Positions 47,571 to 64,000 of a stretch of DNA of 64,000 bases are shown here, in pieces; the first letter of the stretch is position 1; each line of letters starts with the position of its first letter. The notes beneath the pieces are model-generated. The model was not told the DNA's origin and ran no database searches. It worked only from the letters and a program-made list of their open reading frames with translations. The position numbers were made by a program, and so were the translations under genes. This DNA is from Chrysomallon squamiferum (lineage: Eukaryota > Mollusca > Gastropoda > Neomphalida > Peltospiridae), in NCBI GenBank assembly GCA_012295275.1, contig CM022679.1:22908415-22972414 (forward strand), written 5' to 3'.

Positions 47571-47577
47571 TATAAAT
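47571..47577 (+). promoter_or_regulatory. TATA box of peptide gene 1
   Basis: TATAAATA lies about 30 bp upstream of the presumed start of the non-coding first exon (about 47600-47636), which ends at a perfect GTAAGT donor (47637). The same arrangement is kept in unit 2. Confidence 0.6.
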
Positions 47578-47826
47578 AAGAGAAAACAGACGGGTGTAGT
47601 AACAGACAAGTCAGGAAGATAAAGAAGACAGTTCACGTAAGTAGCTTTCAGAATTTGTGAGTTTCTTTATGTTATTTGACAGAGAAGCACCCTGAAAGAC
47701 ACACGCACGCACTTACACACACCTGCACACCCACACGCACGCACTTAATTTGTATATATGTGTGTCTTTATGTGTGCATGTATGTATGTATATATGTATA
47801 TATATATATTTCAGATACTGTTCATA

Positions 47827-50225
<2,399 letters not shown>

Positions 50226-50521
50226 TGCAGAAATACTAAAAACGAAATAAATAACAGATACTGTGCATTATTTCTTGTTTTCTAATTTTGTTTGTGATGT
50301 TATATATATTTATGGTCGTTTTTTTTTTTTTTTTTTTTGTTTTTTTTCCTAAAAGGTCTAGAAACGGTTTATTCCCGATTCTGGCAGTGAGATTATAAGA
50401 CATCTTAATTGGACACGCCAGTTGTTCCACTTCTGGCATTTTATTTCTCATCCTTACTAATTGGTCTTCCGTCACCTTAATTGATGTACTTTTGTAAATT
50501 CGTAGGATAATCAATTACACT

Positions 50522-50680
50522 CTACAACAACTTCTTCCTCTCCTCTTCATATATCTTTGGGATACTGGACACTTCCTCCCGTGCTCGCTTCCGCATGGTG
50601 TTGGTCAGTAGGTGGACAACAACTTCGCTCTCATCCGAGGAATGGATGTGGTCTTTATCTCTCTTGACCACAGTCCCATC
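50522..50680 (-). pseudogene. FLYWCH-type fragment, unit 1
   Basis: On the minus strand an acceptor-like CTTTTCATAG is followed by a 52-codon open frame and TAG. It contains DGTVVKRDKDHIHS, EVVVHLLTNTMRKRARE and IPKIYEEE, which resemble the end of a FLYWCH zinc finger and the region after it in FLYWCH/MULE-type proteins and transposons. The Cys residues of the finger are not present, so this is a partial copy or one exon of an unseen gene. Confidence 0.5.
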
Positions 50681-51419
50681 CTATGAAAAGTTTCAGCTAA
50701 ATTTAACATGGCATGAATTATAGCAAATTTTGCACATACAAATGATTCGAACTTGCATCTGATATTATTTATGTACGAGGTCTCCCGCGATTGTTCGCCA
50801 TACGAAGCGTACGTCTGAATGTCAATAGCACGTGCTTTTTAAAATGGCCGCCGTTGTAGTTAAGTACTGAAAATATACTTCGGCAAATACTGGTCAGTAT
50901 AATGATGCATTTTAACCAAACATTTCCGTGTCAGTGATTCGATAAATAAAGCCCGATTAGTTCTTTGTGTTTTCTTAATAAAGTTTAATTCATCTTAGTT
51001 TACCCTGCTTTATTTATTAACTGAATAACTAATAGCCATTGAAAACAAAAAATTTAAAGTTTTTTTTTTTCTTGTATTGTTTTTCCTGGGTTTTTTTTCT
51101 TTGTTGCTTCTTTTTTTTTTAAGACTGTGTTTTCTTCCAAAATACTGACAAAAGTTTAAAATAATGACAATTTTGAAGTTATCAAATACCATATTAAATA
51201 CAGAATCTCCCTAGAACCCCCCCCGAAAAAAAATAAAATAAAATAAAATAAAATAAATAATCAGTATTCATAATATTATCAGGATATCTATATTAAATAG
51301 CACTCTCCAGAAATCAGTTCAGATAGATTTCTGAAATTGCCATCCTATTAACATCTGTCACATCGTCTGACTTTGTGAAGCAAACAGGCCTGCGTGTATG
51401 ATTATATTTTACAGTTTGA

Positions 51420-51600
51420 ACATTCTCTGTGTTGTGAACGTCTGATTAGAGTCTGAACACAGACCATATGGGGAAACGCACCAGCACAGGAGAACAAAGT
51501 CCAGTCACGACATCACAAACCTCGTCAGATGCCACTGACGAGATTCGAACATATGGCACCCACGGACGATGATACCACTTGGTCATTAAGTCAACCCTGT
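51420..51600 (-). mobile_element. tRNA-derived SINE-like element, unit 1
   Basis: On the minus strand an A-box-like TGACCAAGTGGT (51574-51585) is followed 24 bp later by a near-perfect B box GTTCGAATCTC (51540-51550), the spacing and order of a polymerase III promoter. The sequence continues past the B box without a tRNA 3' half, so it is a SINE head and not a tRNA gene. Ends are approximate. Confidence 0.5.
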
Positions 51601-52499
51601 GTACATGTACTTCTGTAGTGTTTGTCTGTCTGTCTGTCTGTATATAAAAAAATCAAATTCAGTAAATAATCGGGTTATATTTATTAATATTTCACACTGA
51701 CTTTTCAGACTAATATTTCTTTATATCTGAAACTCTTGAGTACTGTACACAAAGAATACATTTTAGTTTTATTTTCAAAAATACAAAAAAAAAAAAAACA
51801 ACAACAGAAAAAGAAATAAAACAAAACAAACACTGACATTCACAGAGAGACAACATAATATAAACATAACATAAATAATCTAAACATAAACACAAAGAAA
51901 CGTGCATATAGTTTTCAAATTTAAATGCACACACAATCATAAATAATTACATTCATACATACGTACATACATGCATACATATATACATTCATATATACAT
52001 ACATATATTAGTAAGTACATACATACGAACGTATGTACAAATATCACCAACACAAATAAATAAATAAATAAATAAAACTTTAAAATATATTCTTTACCAT
52101 TCGTTTTTTTGATTATTTTAGTTTTGCTATTCACGTACCTGTATCTTCAACTTGTCATTTCTCTCAGAACGTTTTGTATCGCTAAATGAATATATCTATA
52201 CTAATAGTAACAACAACAACAACAACAACAATAACAATAGCAGCAACAATAAGAATAATAATAGCATTAGCAGCAGCAGCAGCAATAATAATAATGATAA
52301 TGATAATATTAATAATAATATGAATATGAATATGAACAATATGAATAATATGAATAATAATAATCTATTACAATAATAATAAATACATAATTTTTGTTAA
52401 GATATACGTTTTTAATCCTGATTCTTTCTAATTGTTTCTTAGATGACTGTTTGATTATTAAATAAAAATCTAATGGAACCATTATTAATAAATACCAAC

Positions 52500-52502
<3 letters not shown>

Positions 52503-52571
<69 letters not shown>
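52503..52571. repeat. (AG)n microsatellite
   Basis: About 68 bp of AG units, matched in unit 2 at 63800-63878 with a slightly greater length. Confidence 0.95.
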
Positions 52572-52574
<3 letters not shown>

Positions 52575-52820
52575 ATTAATAAGAAATATGAAGAAAAAAT
52601 ATTAAGACAAAAGAAAGAAAAAGAATAGAACGAATAACAAAATAAACAATAATAAAATAACTGATATTAACTAAAATTAGAAGACACATGTTTTAAAGCT
52701 CAGTAGAAGATTTTGTTCAACTTTAAATCTAATTATAATGGTAAAAATATCTTATAAGACATATCTGGCAAACTTTTACTTATCACAATTTATTGTGTCT
52801 TTTCAGACTTTAATAAAAAA

Positions 52821-52874
<54 letters not shown>

Positions 52875-52995
52875 GACAAATTCAATGGATTAATATGATT
52901 TAATAATTTATTGATGTGTTAAATCTTCATTCTGACTGTATTGTCAGTTTGAATGTTTCTTTCCTTTTACTGTAGTTGTAATAACAAGACAATAA

Positions 52996-53042
<47 letters not shown>

Positions 53043-53163
53043 TATACAATAAATCTATTTATCTATCTGTATAAGGCATGTGGTGTATGGATGCAAGTTA
53101 ATATGCATTTTAAGTAAATGAACAAATCTGAAGAAAGAACAAAAGACGTTTTTTTTCTTTTAA

Positions 53164-53419
53164 AGAATTAAACAAGAAAGGTAACTCTGTCATTTCTCTG
53201 TGGTGACCACTCTATCATTAACTTTAAAAAGTACAAATTCTTATTATTCTTCTGTAATAATTATACAGTTACGTTACAATTATTTCACTTTATGTTCATC
53301 AGATACTTACTATTTGATTAATGTGACATTAGGAATGACGCTCTTTTTCTCTCTCTCATTCTGTCTATATCTCTGTCTGCCTGTCTGTCTATCTGTCTAT
53401 CTATATGTGTATGTATGTA

Positions 53420-53472
<53 letters not shown>

Positions 53473-53734
53473 CGGTTTGTCTATTTGTCTGTCTATTATT
53501 ATTATGTCTAAATAATAATCTATATAAAAATTAAAAAAACGTATTTCTATTTTATAGAATTAGCCAAGGAAGATAACTCTATCATGTCTCTCTGGTGATC
53601 ACGCTGTCATTAACATAATCAAAGTACAAATTCTTATTATTCTTCTGTAATAATTATACAGTTACGTTAAAATTATTTGACTTACTATTCATCAGATACT
53701 TACTATTTTATTAATGTGATATTAAGAATGACGC
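53164..53734. repeat. Direct repeat of about 175 bp, two copies
   Basis: 53164-53342 and 53556-53734 share long identical stretches such as AAGTACAAATTCTTATTATT and GATACTTACTATTT, with scattered changes. The segment between contains a CTGT/GT microsatellite. Confidence 0.85.
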
Positions 53735-54193
53735 GGATCCTGTACTGACAACAAAACGACAGCCACATGTGTAACAATATTAATTAAGTCGTCTTATGCA
53801 GATCTTAGTTCACACACATGCGCGCGCTCAACACGTATGATTAAAATAAACTATTGAACAATATTTACTAATACATTTTTATTACTAATATTTCAACATC
53901 ATCATCCTCCTTATCATCGTTTCATTAACATTAATAATGATGATAATGATAATAATAACAATAATAATAATATAATTATTATTATTATTATTATTATTAT
54001 TATCATTATCAATATCATCATCATCATTTAGTAATAGTTATGGATGTAGTTGTAGCTGCAGTAGTAGCAGTAGTAAAGGTGTTGTAGTAGAATAAGACTT
54101 TTTGGATTCGTTTCATTAGATACCATTGCGTTTCGGAATTCTACACATTAAGATATTTATAATAGTAGTATAGTAGCAGCAGCAATAATACTT

Positions 54194-54227
<34 letters not shown>

Positions 54228-54629
54228 TAGTAGTAGCAGAAATAGCTGTTAATAATAGTTTTAGTGGCAGTTTTTATTACAAAAATAATTACAAAAAAGT
54301 ATTATAAAAAGTAATATTGTACTAGCACCAGCAGAAATAGTAGTAAAAGCGGTACTGTACTTGTAATAGTAGAAGTAATAGTAATAGTAATTCACTAGTA
54401 ATTGAAGTAAACCTGTTGTAGTAGAAGTTGAAGTAACGTCTGCAGTTTTACAAGTCTATATATATATATATATATATAGCTGTTTATATTAAAAAAAAAA
54501 TAAAAAGGAATCTTGAGACTTAAGTTTTCTGACAGGACAGCAGAACAGTGTCTGCAACCAGCAGCAATACGACCAGCTGTGTCACAATAAAACATACGTG
54601 TCTGGAAAATAGAAACACATGTATATCTA

Positions 54630-54641
54630 TCTATCTGTCTC

Positions 54642-54684
<43 letters not shown>

Positions 54685-54701
54685 GTCTTTATGTCTGTCT
54701 G

Positions 54702-54740
<39 letters not shown>

Positions 54741-54779
54741 GTCTGTCTGTCTGTCTTTATGTCTGTCTGTCTGTCTTTA

Positions 54780-54834
<55 letters not shown>

Positions 54835-55235
54835 ATCTGTCTGTCTGTCTGTCTGTCTATCTGTCTATCTGTCGGTCTGTCTTTCTGTATATCTATCTTT
54901 CTATCTGTCTATCTATCTGTCTGTCTGTCTATCCATCTATCTATATGTCTGTCTGTCTATCTATCTATCTATCTATCTATCTGTATATCTGTCTGTCTGT
55001 CTGTCTATTTATCTATATATCTATCAGTCTGTCTGTCTGTCTGTCTGTCAATCTATCTCTCTGTCTGTCTGTATGTCTTTCTATTTATCTATCTATCTAC
55101 CTATCTGTCTATCCATATAATCTATCTATCTGTTTGTCTGTCTGTGTCTGTCTGTCTGTCTGTGTCTTTCTGTTTATCTATCTTTGTATCTATCTGTCTA
55201 TCTATCTATCCATTTGTCTATCTGTCTGTGTGGGT
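54630..55235. repeat. Long mixed (TCTG/TATC)n microsatellite
   Basis: About 600 bp of interleaved CTGT and CTAT tetranucleotides, then a GT run to about 55270. All forward frames are open for up to 250 codons only because the repeat lacks stops. Confidence 0.97.
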
Positions 55236-55236
55236 A

Positions 55237-55274
<38 letters not shown>

Positions 55275-55461
55275 TACGTTAATATATTTATGTGTGTTTT
55301 TGTGTGATGTGATATATATATATATACACACACAAACACATGCACACGCACAGACCGATACGCATACACTGTAATGTGCGTAAGTCTGTGTATAGTGCAA
55401 TCGATGTCTTAAAATATGCTAATCTCTATATTTCACTTGATGGTCATTTTTATACTAGCAT

Positions 55462-55463
<2 letters not shown>

Positions 55464-55528
<65 letters not shown>
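55464..55528. repeat. (TC)n microsatellite
   Basis: About 64 bp of uninterrupted TC units. Confidence 0.95.
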
Positions 55529-55532
<4 letters not shown>

Positions 55533-58500
55533 GAATCCACATAATAAATAAAATAGTTAGTTGATTTCAAACCTACATACATACATTCGCTTCTGTTTAT
55601 TCCTATAACCTCTCTGTGATTTTTATTTTTATTCAAACACTGCTATAGAGTAATATTATCGCTGTATATTAATTTTATGTAGCGAATACTTGTCAGACAC
55701 TGTAACCTCACTTAATTTTCATAACAGTGTTCGTCCTGTATTGGAATTCATATCGTAAAGTAAAAGAAATATCAATTTAAAAAAAAAAAAAACCCATTAC
55801 AAAAGCTGTTATTACGTATCAGAAAAGAAAACAGTATTTTCTACACATGCAGTATGTTAAAAATTTGTATAAACTGATAACACGAATAAGTATGAATAAA
55901 AACAGCAACAGTATAAGAGATAAAAAAAAATATATATATTATTTTATTATTCCCTAAACAAATACATTGTATTAACTCAAGTTCCACTTCGTGAACTCTG
56001 ATTTTTACCTATATGTAATTTATTTTGTTTTGCAAATAAATAAAATATTGTTATTTCTGGCTCTGCATGGTCTTTGATTGATCAGTAGAACAAAACACTA
56101 AATACACGAGATTTAAATCTGATCCCTTTATTTCAGCGAACTTAGGTGAATTGTGCAAATACATGCTCTAATATGCGTTATAGATTTAGCAAATAAACGT
56201 ATTAAAGTGACACTATAAAAATTCTGCGTAAGTCAAAACGCAGATATTACAGTTGTATAAAGATATAACATGATTATTATTATTATTATTATTTTAATTA
56301 ATAAATAAGTTTAGCTATGTACATAAGTAAAAATGCCGTGGCATGTAACAGTAACTTAAACTGTTGTTAGTCAATACAAAAGATACATTGTATTAAACGA
56401 CGTTCACCTTTGTTAGCCATAATTAGATACACAAACACGCACACACACACATGCACACATATATAATACACACTCACAAACACATATACAGACACGCACA
56501 CAAACACACATACAGACACACACACATAAAACATACATACACAGAAACAAACGGGCACATAACAGACACAAACACAGTAATAATAATAATAATAATAAAT
56601 CATTATGAAAAGTATGCGATCTACGTATATATGTGTAAATATGGATAGATAGATAGAAAGATAGATAGATAGATAGATATAACAATATACAAAATGGATG
56701 TATGAGACAAATTTTGTTCACGAGTGAATTACCTTAAAAGTACGCCTTACTTCAAAACAACAATATCAAAAGGCAGACAAAATTGTTTATTTCGCATGTG
56801 TTCCACGCTTCATCAAACGGAGCGTCAGTTAACGCATCTGTGTACTATGAAATTAATACAAGTGCATTTAGCTGTAAAAACCTTTTGTTCAACTGTTACG
56901 CTGAAAACGATTTTCATTCAGTGCATCTAGTGCGGCTGAAAGGCTGAAAACAGAAATCTGAATTACGTCTTGCTTTAAAAGAAAAAAAAGAAAAGAAAAT
57001 CCATGGCTAACACTCACACAAGATAACAACAAAACATGCACGTACCTACATTCTTTCGAAATGTAGTTTCAGTGGGTGCGGTCACTTCATCATTGTGGAA
57101 TTCTAGTGTGCCACTGTTTGGCGAGATCCACAGCATGATAGATAAAACACATCCCTGTCGTGCTCTGACTGTCACCACTCATCTGCTTCACCCGTCCTCA
57201 CTGTCTCTCCCCTGGACCTATTTTCCCTCGTGTGATTTCCAAATGTTAATACGTAATGATCACCTTAGTCAACCCAGGACCATTTTAGGTTTGGTTTTAT
57301 CTCTTAAACCTCATTTGTTTATTTATTTTTTTAATTTATTTTTTAACTTTAAACATAAAAAAAAAAAGAAGAAAAAAAAAAACAAATGAAGGAAAAAGAA
57401 AAAGAAACGCATAGATGAAATATTCTAGGAATTATCTTTTCGATGCAGACGGATACACATGCGTGACCCGTAGTCTCAGACGCCTTCCACAACTTTTGAA
57501 TGCCTTGCAAGAAGAATGAGCCAGGATTCAACGTGCCCAGATTCAGTCTATGCTAAGCAGATAATGTCCTTATAGTGATTGCTGCTGATGATGGCCACAC
57601 AAAAAAATATGTTGATTTGAACGCCCTTCAGCAGCGCCGTTTGGTGACGAAATCTCCATCAGTCCATAACAAGAACCCTGTCACATATTCATGTGAAATT
57701 TTACTGTGAGACGATCATAAATAATGAAATTATGACACTTAGTATCAAAGAGATAATTCAGTGAATACATCATGACCTAACTTTTTTCACAGAGTATAAG
57801 TCTTCCCATCTTTGAGCGGCGTCTGCTAGTTCATTCATTCTTTGTTTAATTCCGTGTCGTGTGTCGTTGCTGGAAGGACGGAGGGGCGGTGCCCCCGGGC
57901 ATCCAAATGATGGGGGGGGGGCCTCGAGTCAGAGAAATTTGGTTGATTTATATTTAAATCGAATAAAGTTTTTATTTTAGGTTTCATCTGTGTTTACATA
58001 TTCAAAATACCTTCATTTCTCATAAATATGTCTCAGCACTAGGCCTTATACTTGAGTCTTTAGGGCACACAATCAAGGAGTTGGCCCTGGACATCACTAC
58101 ACCTCTGCAAGCCACTGACAATAATAACAACAACAACAACAACAACAACAATAATAACATGAATAAAAATATGAATACCACAAATACGCTCCATCAAAAC
58201 CCAACAATAAGCTATTGTACTGGTTACATACATTTCTGTATGTCAGAAAGTTTCACTTCACAACGCGTGGCAAGCGTTACTGTAGTGTGAGTTTTCACTA
58301 CATAACGATATTACAATTTACTGTGACAGATTTTCTTTTTAAACTATTATATTCGATAATTTAGAATCTCTTATCAATTACCATTGTAAGTGATTTGTCT
58401 GTGTATGTCAGCATTGTCATATAAACGTTCTATTCAAAGAAAGCGAATCTGGCAAAACACAACAGAGTGTCAGTCGTTGTTTTTTTTGTTATGTGCGAAG

Positions 58501-58989
58501 GAAAGAGGTAGAAAAAAAGAAAATACGAAATGAAATAACGTTTTGTCCACACACACACACACACATAAAAAAAAAAACACAAATGTATATTATTTAATAC
58601 TTGTTAGTTATGGTTGACAGTGTTTAAAGGCAGTTAATGGTACGCGTATGGTTAGGCAATAAAAATATTATAATTTACTGCAGCAACGTTTCTTTTGAAC
58701 TGATACGTTCGAAAGGTGTTTTATTCACATTCGCTGGAGCCCATTTGTCACCACGCAAACGATGTATAGGTAAATGCTTTTGTTACATTTGATGAAATTT
58801 CTCTAAAAGATAACAAAGTGAGCTTATTCCGTATACAGAATAGTTTTGTTATTTTTTAATGAAATTATATAAAAGATAACAAAGTAAGATTAATCTGTAT
58901 ACCGAATACTTTTGTTATTTTTAATGAAATTACACAAAAGATAACAAAGCAAGGTTAATCGGTGTACAGCTGGTTATTCTGTGTTTGCG

Positions 58990-58997
58990 TATAAATA
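58990..58997 (+). promoter_or_regulatory. TATA box of peptide gene 2
   Basis: TATAAATA, with the upstream triple AAAGATAACAAAG array intact at about 58805-58949 and the first-exon donor GTAAGT at 59056. Promoter preservation suggests the second copy is also active. Confidence 0.6.
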
Positions 58998-59247
58998 AGA
59001 GAAAACAGACGGGTGTAGTAACAGACAAGTCAAGAAGGTTAAGAAGACAGTTCACGTAAGTAGCTTTCAGAATTTGTGAGTTTCTTCATGTTATTTGACA
59101 GAGAAGCACCCTGAAAGACACTCGCACGCACTTACACACACCTGCACACCCACACGCACGCACTTATAATTTGTATATATGTGTGTCTTTATGTGTGCAT
59201 GTATGTATGTATATATGTATATATATATATTTCAGATACTGTTCATA

Positions 59248-61515
<2,268 letters not shown>

Positions 61516-61812
61516 TGCAGAAATACTAAAAACGAAATAAATAACAGATACTGTGCATTATTTCTTGTTTTCTAATTTTGTTTGTGATGTTATATATATT
61601 TATGGTGTTTGTTTTTTTTTTTTTTTTTTTTTTTTTTTCCTAAAAGGTCTAGAAACGGTTTATTCCCGATTCTGGCAGTGAGATTATAAGACATCTTAAT
61701 TGGACACGCCAGTTGTTCCACTTCTGGCATTTTATTTCTCATCCTTACTAATTGGTCTTCCGTCACCTTAATTGATGTACTTTTGTAAATTCGTAGGATA
61801 ATCAATTACACT

Positions 61813-61971
61813 CTACAACAACTTCTTCCTCTCCTCTTCATATATCTTTGGGATACTGGACACTTCCTCCCGTGCTCGCTTCCGCATGGTGTTGGTCAGT
61901 AGGTGGACAACAACTTCGCTCTCATCCGAGGAATGGATGTGGTCTTTATCTCTCTTGACATCAGTCCCATC
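61813..61971 (-). pseudogene. FLYWCH-type fragment, unit 2
   Basis: Copy of 50522-50680 with the same 52-codon open frame and stop; two adjacent base changes turn one Val codon near its start into Asp. The same limits apply: partial and without the zinc-binding Cys. Confidence 0.5.
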
Positions 61972-62714
61972 CTATGAAAAGTTTCAGCTAAATTTAACAT
62001 GGCATGAATTATAGCAAATTTTGCACATACAAATGATTCGAACTTGCATCTGATATTATTTATGTACGAGGTCTCCCGCGATTGTTCGCCATACGAAGCG
62101 TACGTCTGAATGTCAATAGCACGTGCTTTTTAAAATGGCCGCCGTTGTAGTTAAGTACTGAAAATATACTTCGGCAAATACTGGTCAGTATAATGATGCA
62201 TTTTAACCAAACATTTCCGTGTCAGTGATTCGATAAATAAAGCCCGATTAGTTCTTTGTGTTTTCTTAATAAAGTTTAATTCATCTTAGTTTACCCTGCT
62301 TTATTTATTAACTGAATAACTGATAGCCATTGAAAACAACAAATTTAAAGTTGTTTTTTTTCTTGTATTGTTTTTCCGGGTTTTTTTTTCTTTGTTGCTT
62401 CTTTTTTTTAAGACTGTGTTTTCTTCCAAAATACTGACAAAAAGTTTAAAATAATGACAATTTTGAAGTTATCAAATACCATATCAAATACAGAATCTCC
62501 CTAGAACCCCCCCCCGAAAAAATAATAATAATAAAATAAAATAAAATAAATAATCAGTATTCATAATATTATCAGGATATCTATATTAAATAGCACTCTC
62601 CAGAAATCAGTTCAGATAGATTTCTGAAATTGCCATCCTATTAACATCTGTCACATCGTCTGACTTTGTGAAGCAAACAGGCCTGCGTGTATGATTATAT
62701 TTTACAGTTTGAAC

Positions 62715-62895
62715 ATTCTCTGTGTTGTGAACGTCTGATTAGAGTCTGAACACAGACCATATGGGGAAACGCACCAGCACAGGAGAACAAAGTGCAGTCA
62801 CGACATCACAAACCTCGTCAGATGCCACTGACGAGATTCGAACATATGGCACCCACGGACGATGATACCACTTGGTCATTAAGTCAACCCTGTGT
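62715..62895 (-). mobile_element. tRNA-derived SINE-like element, unit 2
   Basis: Copy of the element at 51420-51600, with the same A and B boxes on the minus strand. It was carried along by the segmental duplication, not inserted independently. Confidence 0.5.
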
Positions 62896-63796
62896 ACATG
62901 TACTTCTGTAGTGTTTGTCTGTCTGTCTGTCTGTATATAAAAAAATCAAATTCAGTAAATAATCGGGTTATATTTATTAATATTTCACACTGACTTTTCA
63001 GACTAATATTTCTTTATATCTGAAACTCTTGAGTACTGTACACAAAGAATACATTTTAGTTTTATTTTCAAAAATACAAAAAAAAAAAAAAACAACAACA
63101 GAAAAAGAAATAAAACAAAACAAACACTGACATTCACAGAGAGACAACATAATATAAACATAACATAAATAATCTAAACATAAACACAAAGGAACGTTCA
63201 TATAGTTTTCAAATTTAAATGCACACACAATCATAAATAATTACATTCATACATACGTACATACATGCATACATATATACATTCATATATACATACATAT
63301 ATTAGTAAGTACATACATACATACGAACGTACGTACAAATATCACCAACACAAATAAATAAATAAATAAATAAAACTTTAAAATATATTCTTTACCATTC
63401 GTTTTTTTGATTATTTTAGTTTTGCTATTCACGTACCTGTATTTTCAACTTGTCACTTCTCTCAGAACGTTTTGTATCGCTAAATGAATATATCTATACT
63501 AATAGTAACAACAACAACAACAACAATAACAATAGCAGCAACAATAAGAATAATAATAGCATTAGCAGCAGCAGCAGCAATAATAATAATGATAATGATA
63601 ATATTAATAATAATAAGAATATGAATATGAACAATATTAATAATATGAATAATAATAATCTATTACAATAATAATAAATACCTAATTTTTGTTAATATAT
63701 ACGTTTTTATTTTGATTCTTTCTAATTGTTTCTTAGATGACTGTTTGATTATTAAATACAAATCTAATGGAACCTTTATTAATAAATACCAACATA

Positions 63797-63799
<3 letters not shown>

Positions 63800-63878
<79 letters not shown>
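63800..63878. repeat. (AG)n microsatellite
   Basis: Counterpart of the array at 52503-52571 in unit 1, slightly longer. Confidence 0.95.
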
Positions 63879-63881
<3 letters not shown>

Positions 63882-64000
63882 ATTAATAAGAAATATGAAG
63901 AAAAAATAATATTAAGAGAAAAGAAAGAAAAAGAATAAAACGAATAATGAAATAAACAATAATAAAATAACTGATATAAACTAAAATCAGAAAACACATG

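Larger units (their letters stand above)
52700..56937. other. Right part of unit 1, no recognised gene
   Basis: AT-rich sequence dominated by microsatellites: ATT (52829-52873), CA (52998-53040), GT (53425-53469), TAG/TAA-type arrays near 54.0-54.4 kb, the long TCTG/TATC tract, a TC block and a CA-rich block near 56.4 kb. No exon with credible splice sites was seen. Confidence 0.6.

Noticed and set aside
51420-51600. tRNA gene on the minus strand
   Set aside because: A and B boxes are present, but no acceptor stem or cloverleaf closes around them.
54630-55235. CRISPR-like array
   Set aside because: Eukaryotic simple-sequence repeat without spacers of unique sequence.
54548-55374. Long forward open frames of up to 251 codons rich in Leu, Ser and Val
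   Set aside because: They are translations of the mixed TCTG/TATC microsatellite in all three frames.

Overview
The window is animal nuclear DNA. It is very AT-rich, has spliceosomal introns with GT..AG borders, and is full of microsatellites (AAT, AG, CA, TTTA and mixed TCTG/TATC arrays). The intron sizes and the repeat style suggest a lophotrochozoan, most likely a mollusc, but this is inference and no species can be named.

Layout. (1) 1-8308: no recognised gene. The top strand changes from T-rich to A-rich near 1.5-1.8 kb and back near 8.3 kb, which would fit convergent 3' ends and a minus-strand transcript. (2) 8309-41187, + strand: one complete ABCC1/MRP1-type ABC transporter gene. I resolved 31 exon positions, and their phases join without a break into about 1545 residues (TMD0, L0, TMD1, NBD1, linker, TMD2, NBD2). 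One position, the TM13 to TM15 part of TMD2, has three successive alternative exons (A, B, C) with the same entry and exit phase. They cannot all be joined into a sensible transporter, so they look like a mutually exclusive cassette. An 18-nt in-frame microexon candidate lies in the linker after NBD1. (3) 41188-45505: 3' UTR or intergenic DNA rich in simple repeats. (4) 45506-56937 and 56938 to beyond 64000: a direct tandem segmental duplication with a period near 11.4 kb. Each unit carries a small four-exon gene for a 67-residue secreted, cationic, His/Arg-rich, six-cysteine peptide. Each gene has its own TATA box and a promoter-proximal triple repeat. Each unit also carries, on the minus strand, a FLYWCH-type fragment and a tRNA-derived SINE-like element.

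The two loci look functionally independent: an export pump for anionic and glutathione conjugates, diversified by alternative splicing, and a recently duplicated peptide gene. In the peptide pair the signal peptide is identical. All six coding differences change an amino acid and all fall in the mature part. One cysteine is lost and another gained, so both peptides keep six. The intron between the last two coding exons differs at only about two positions in 405.

Other structure: degenerate repeats built from an exon end plus its 5' splice site in at least two ABCC1 introns, a mariner-like MITE, minisatellites and long microsatellites.
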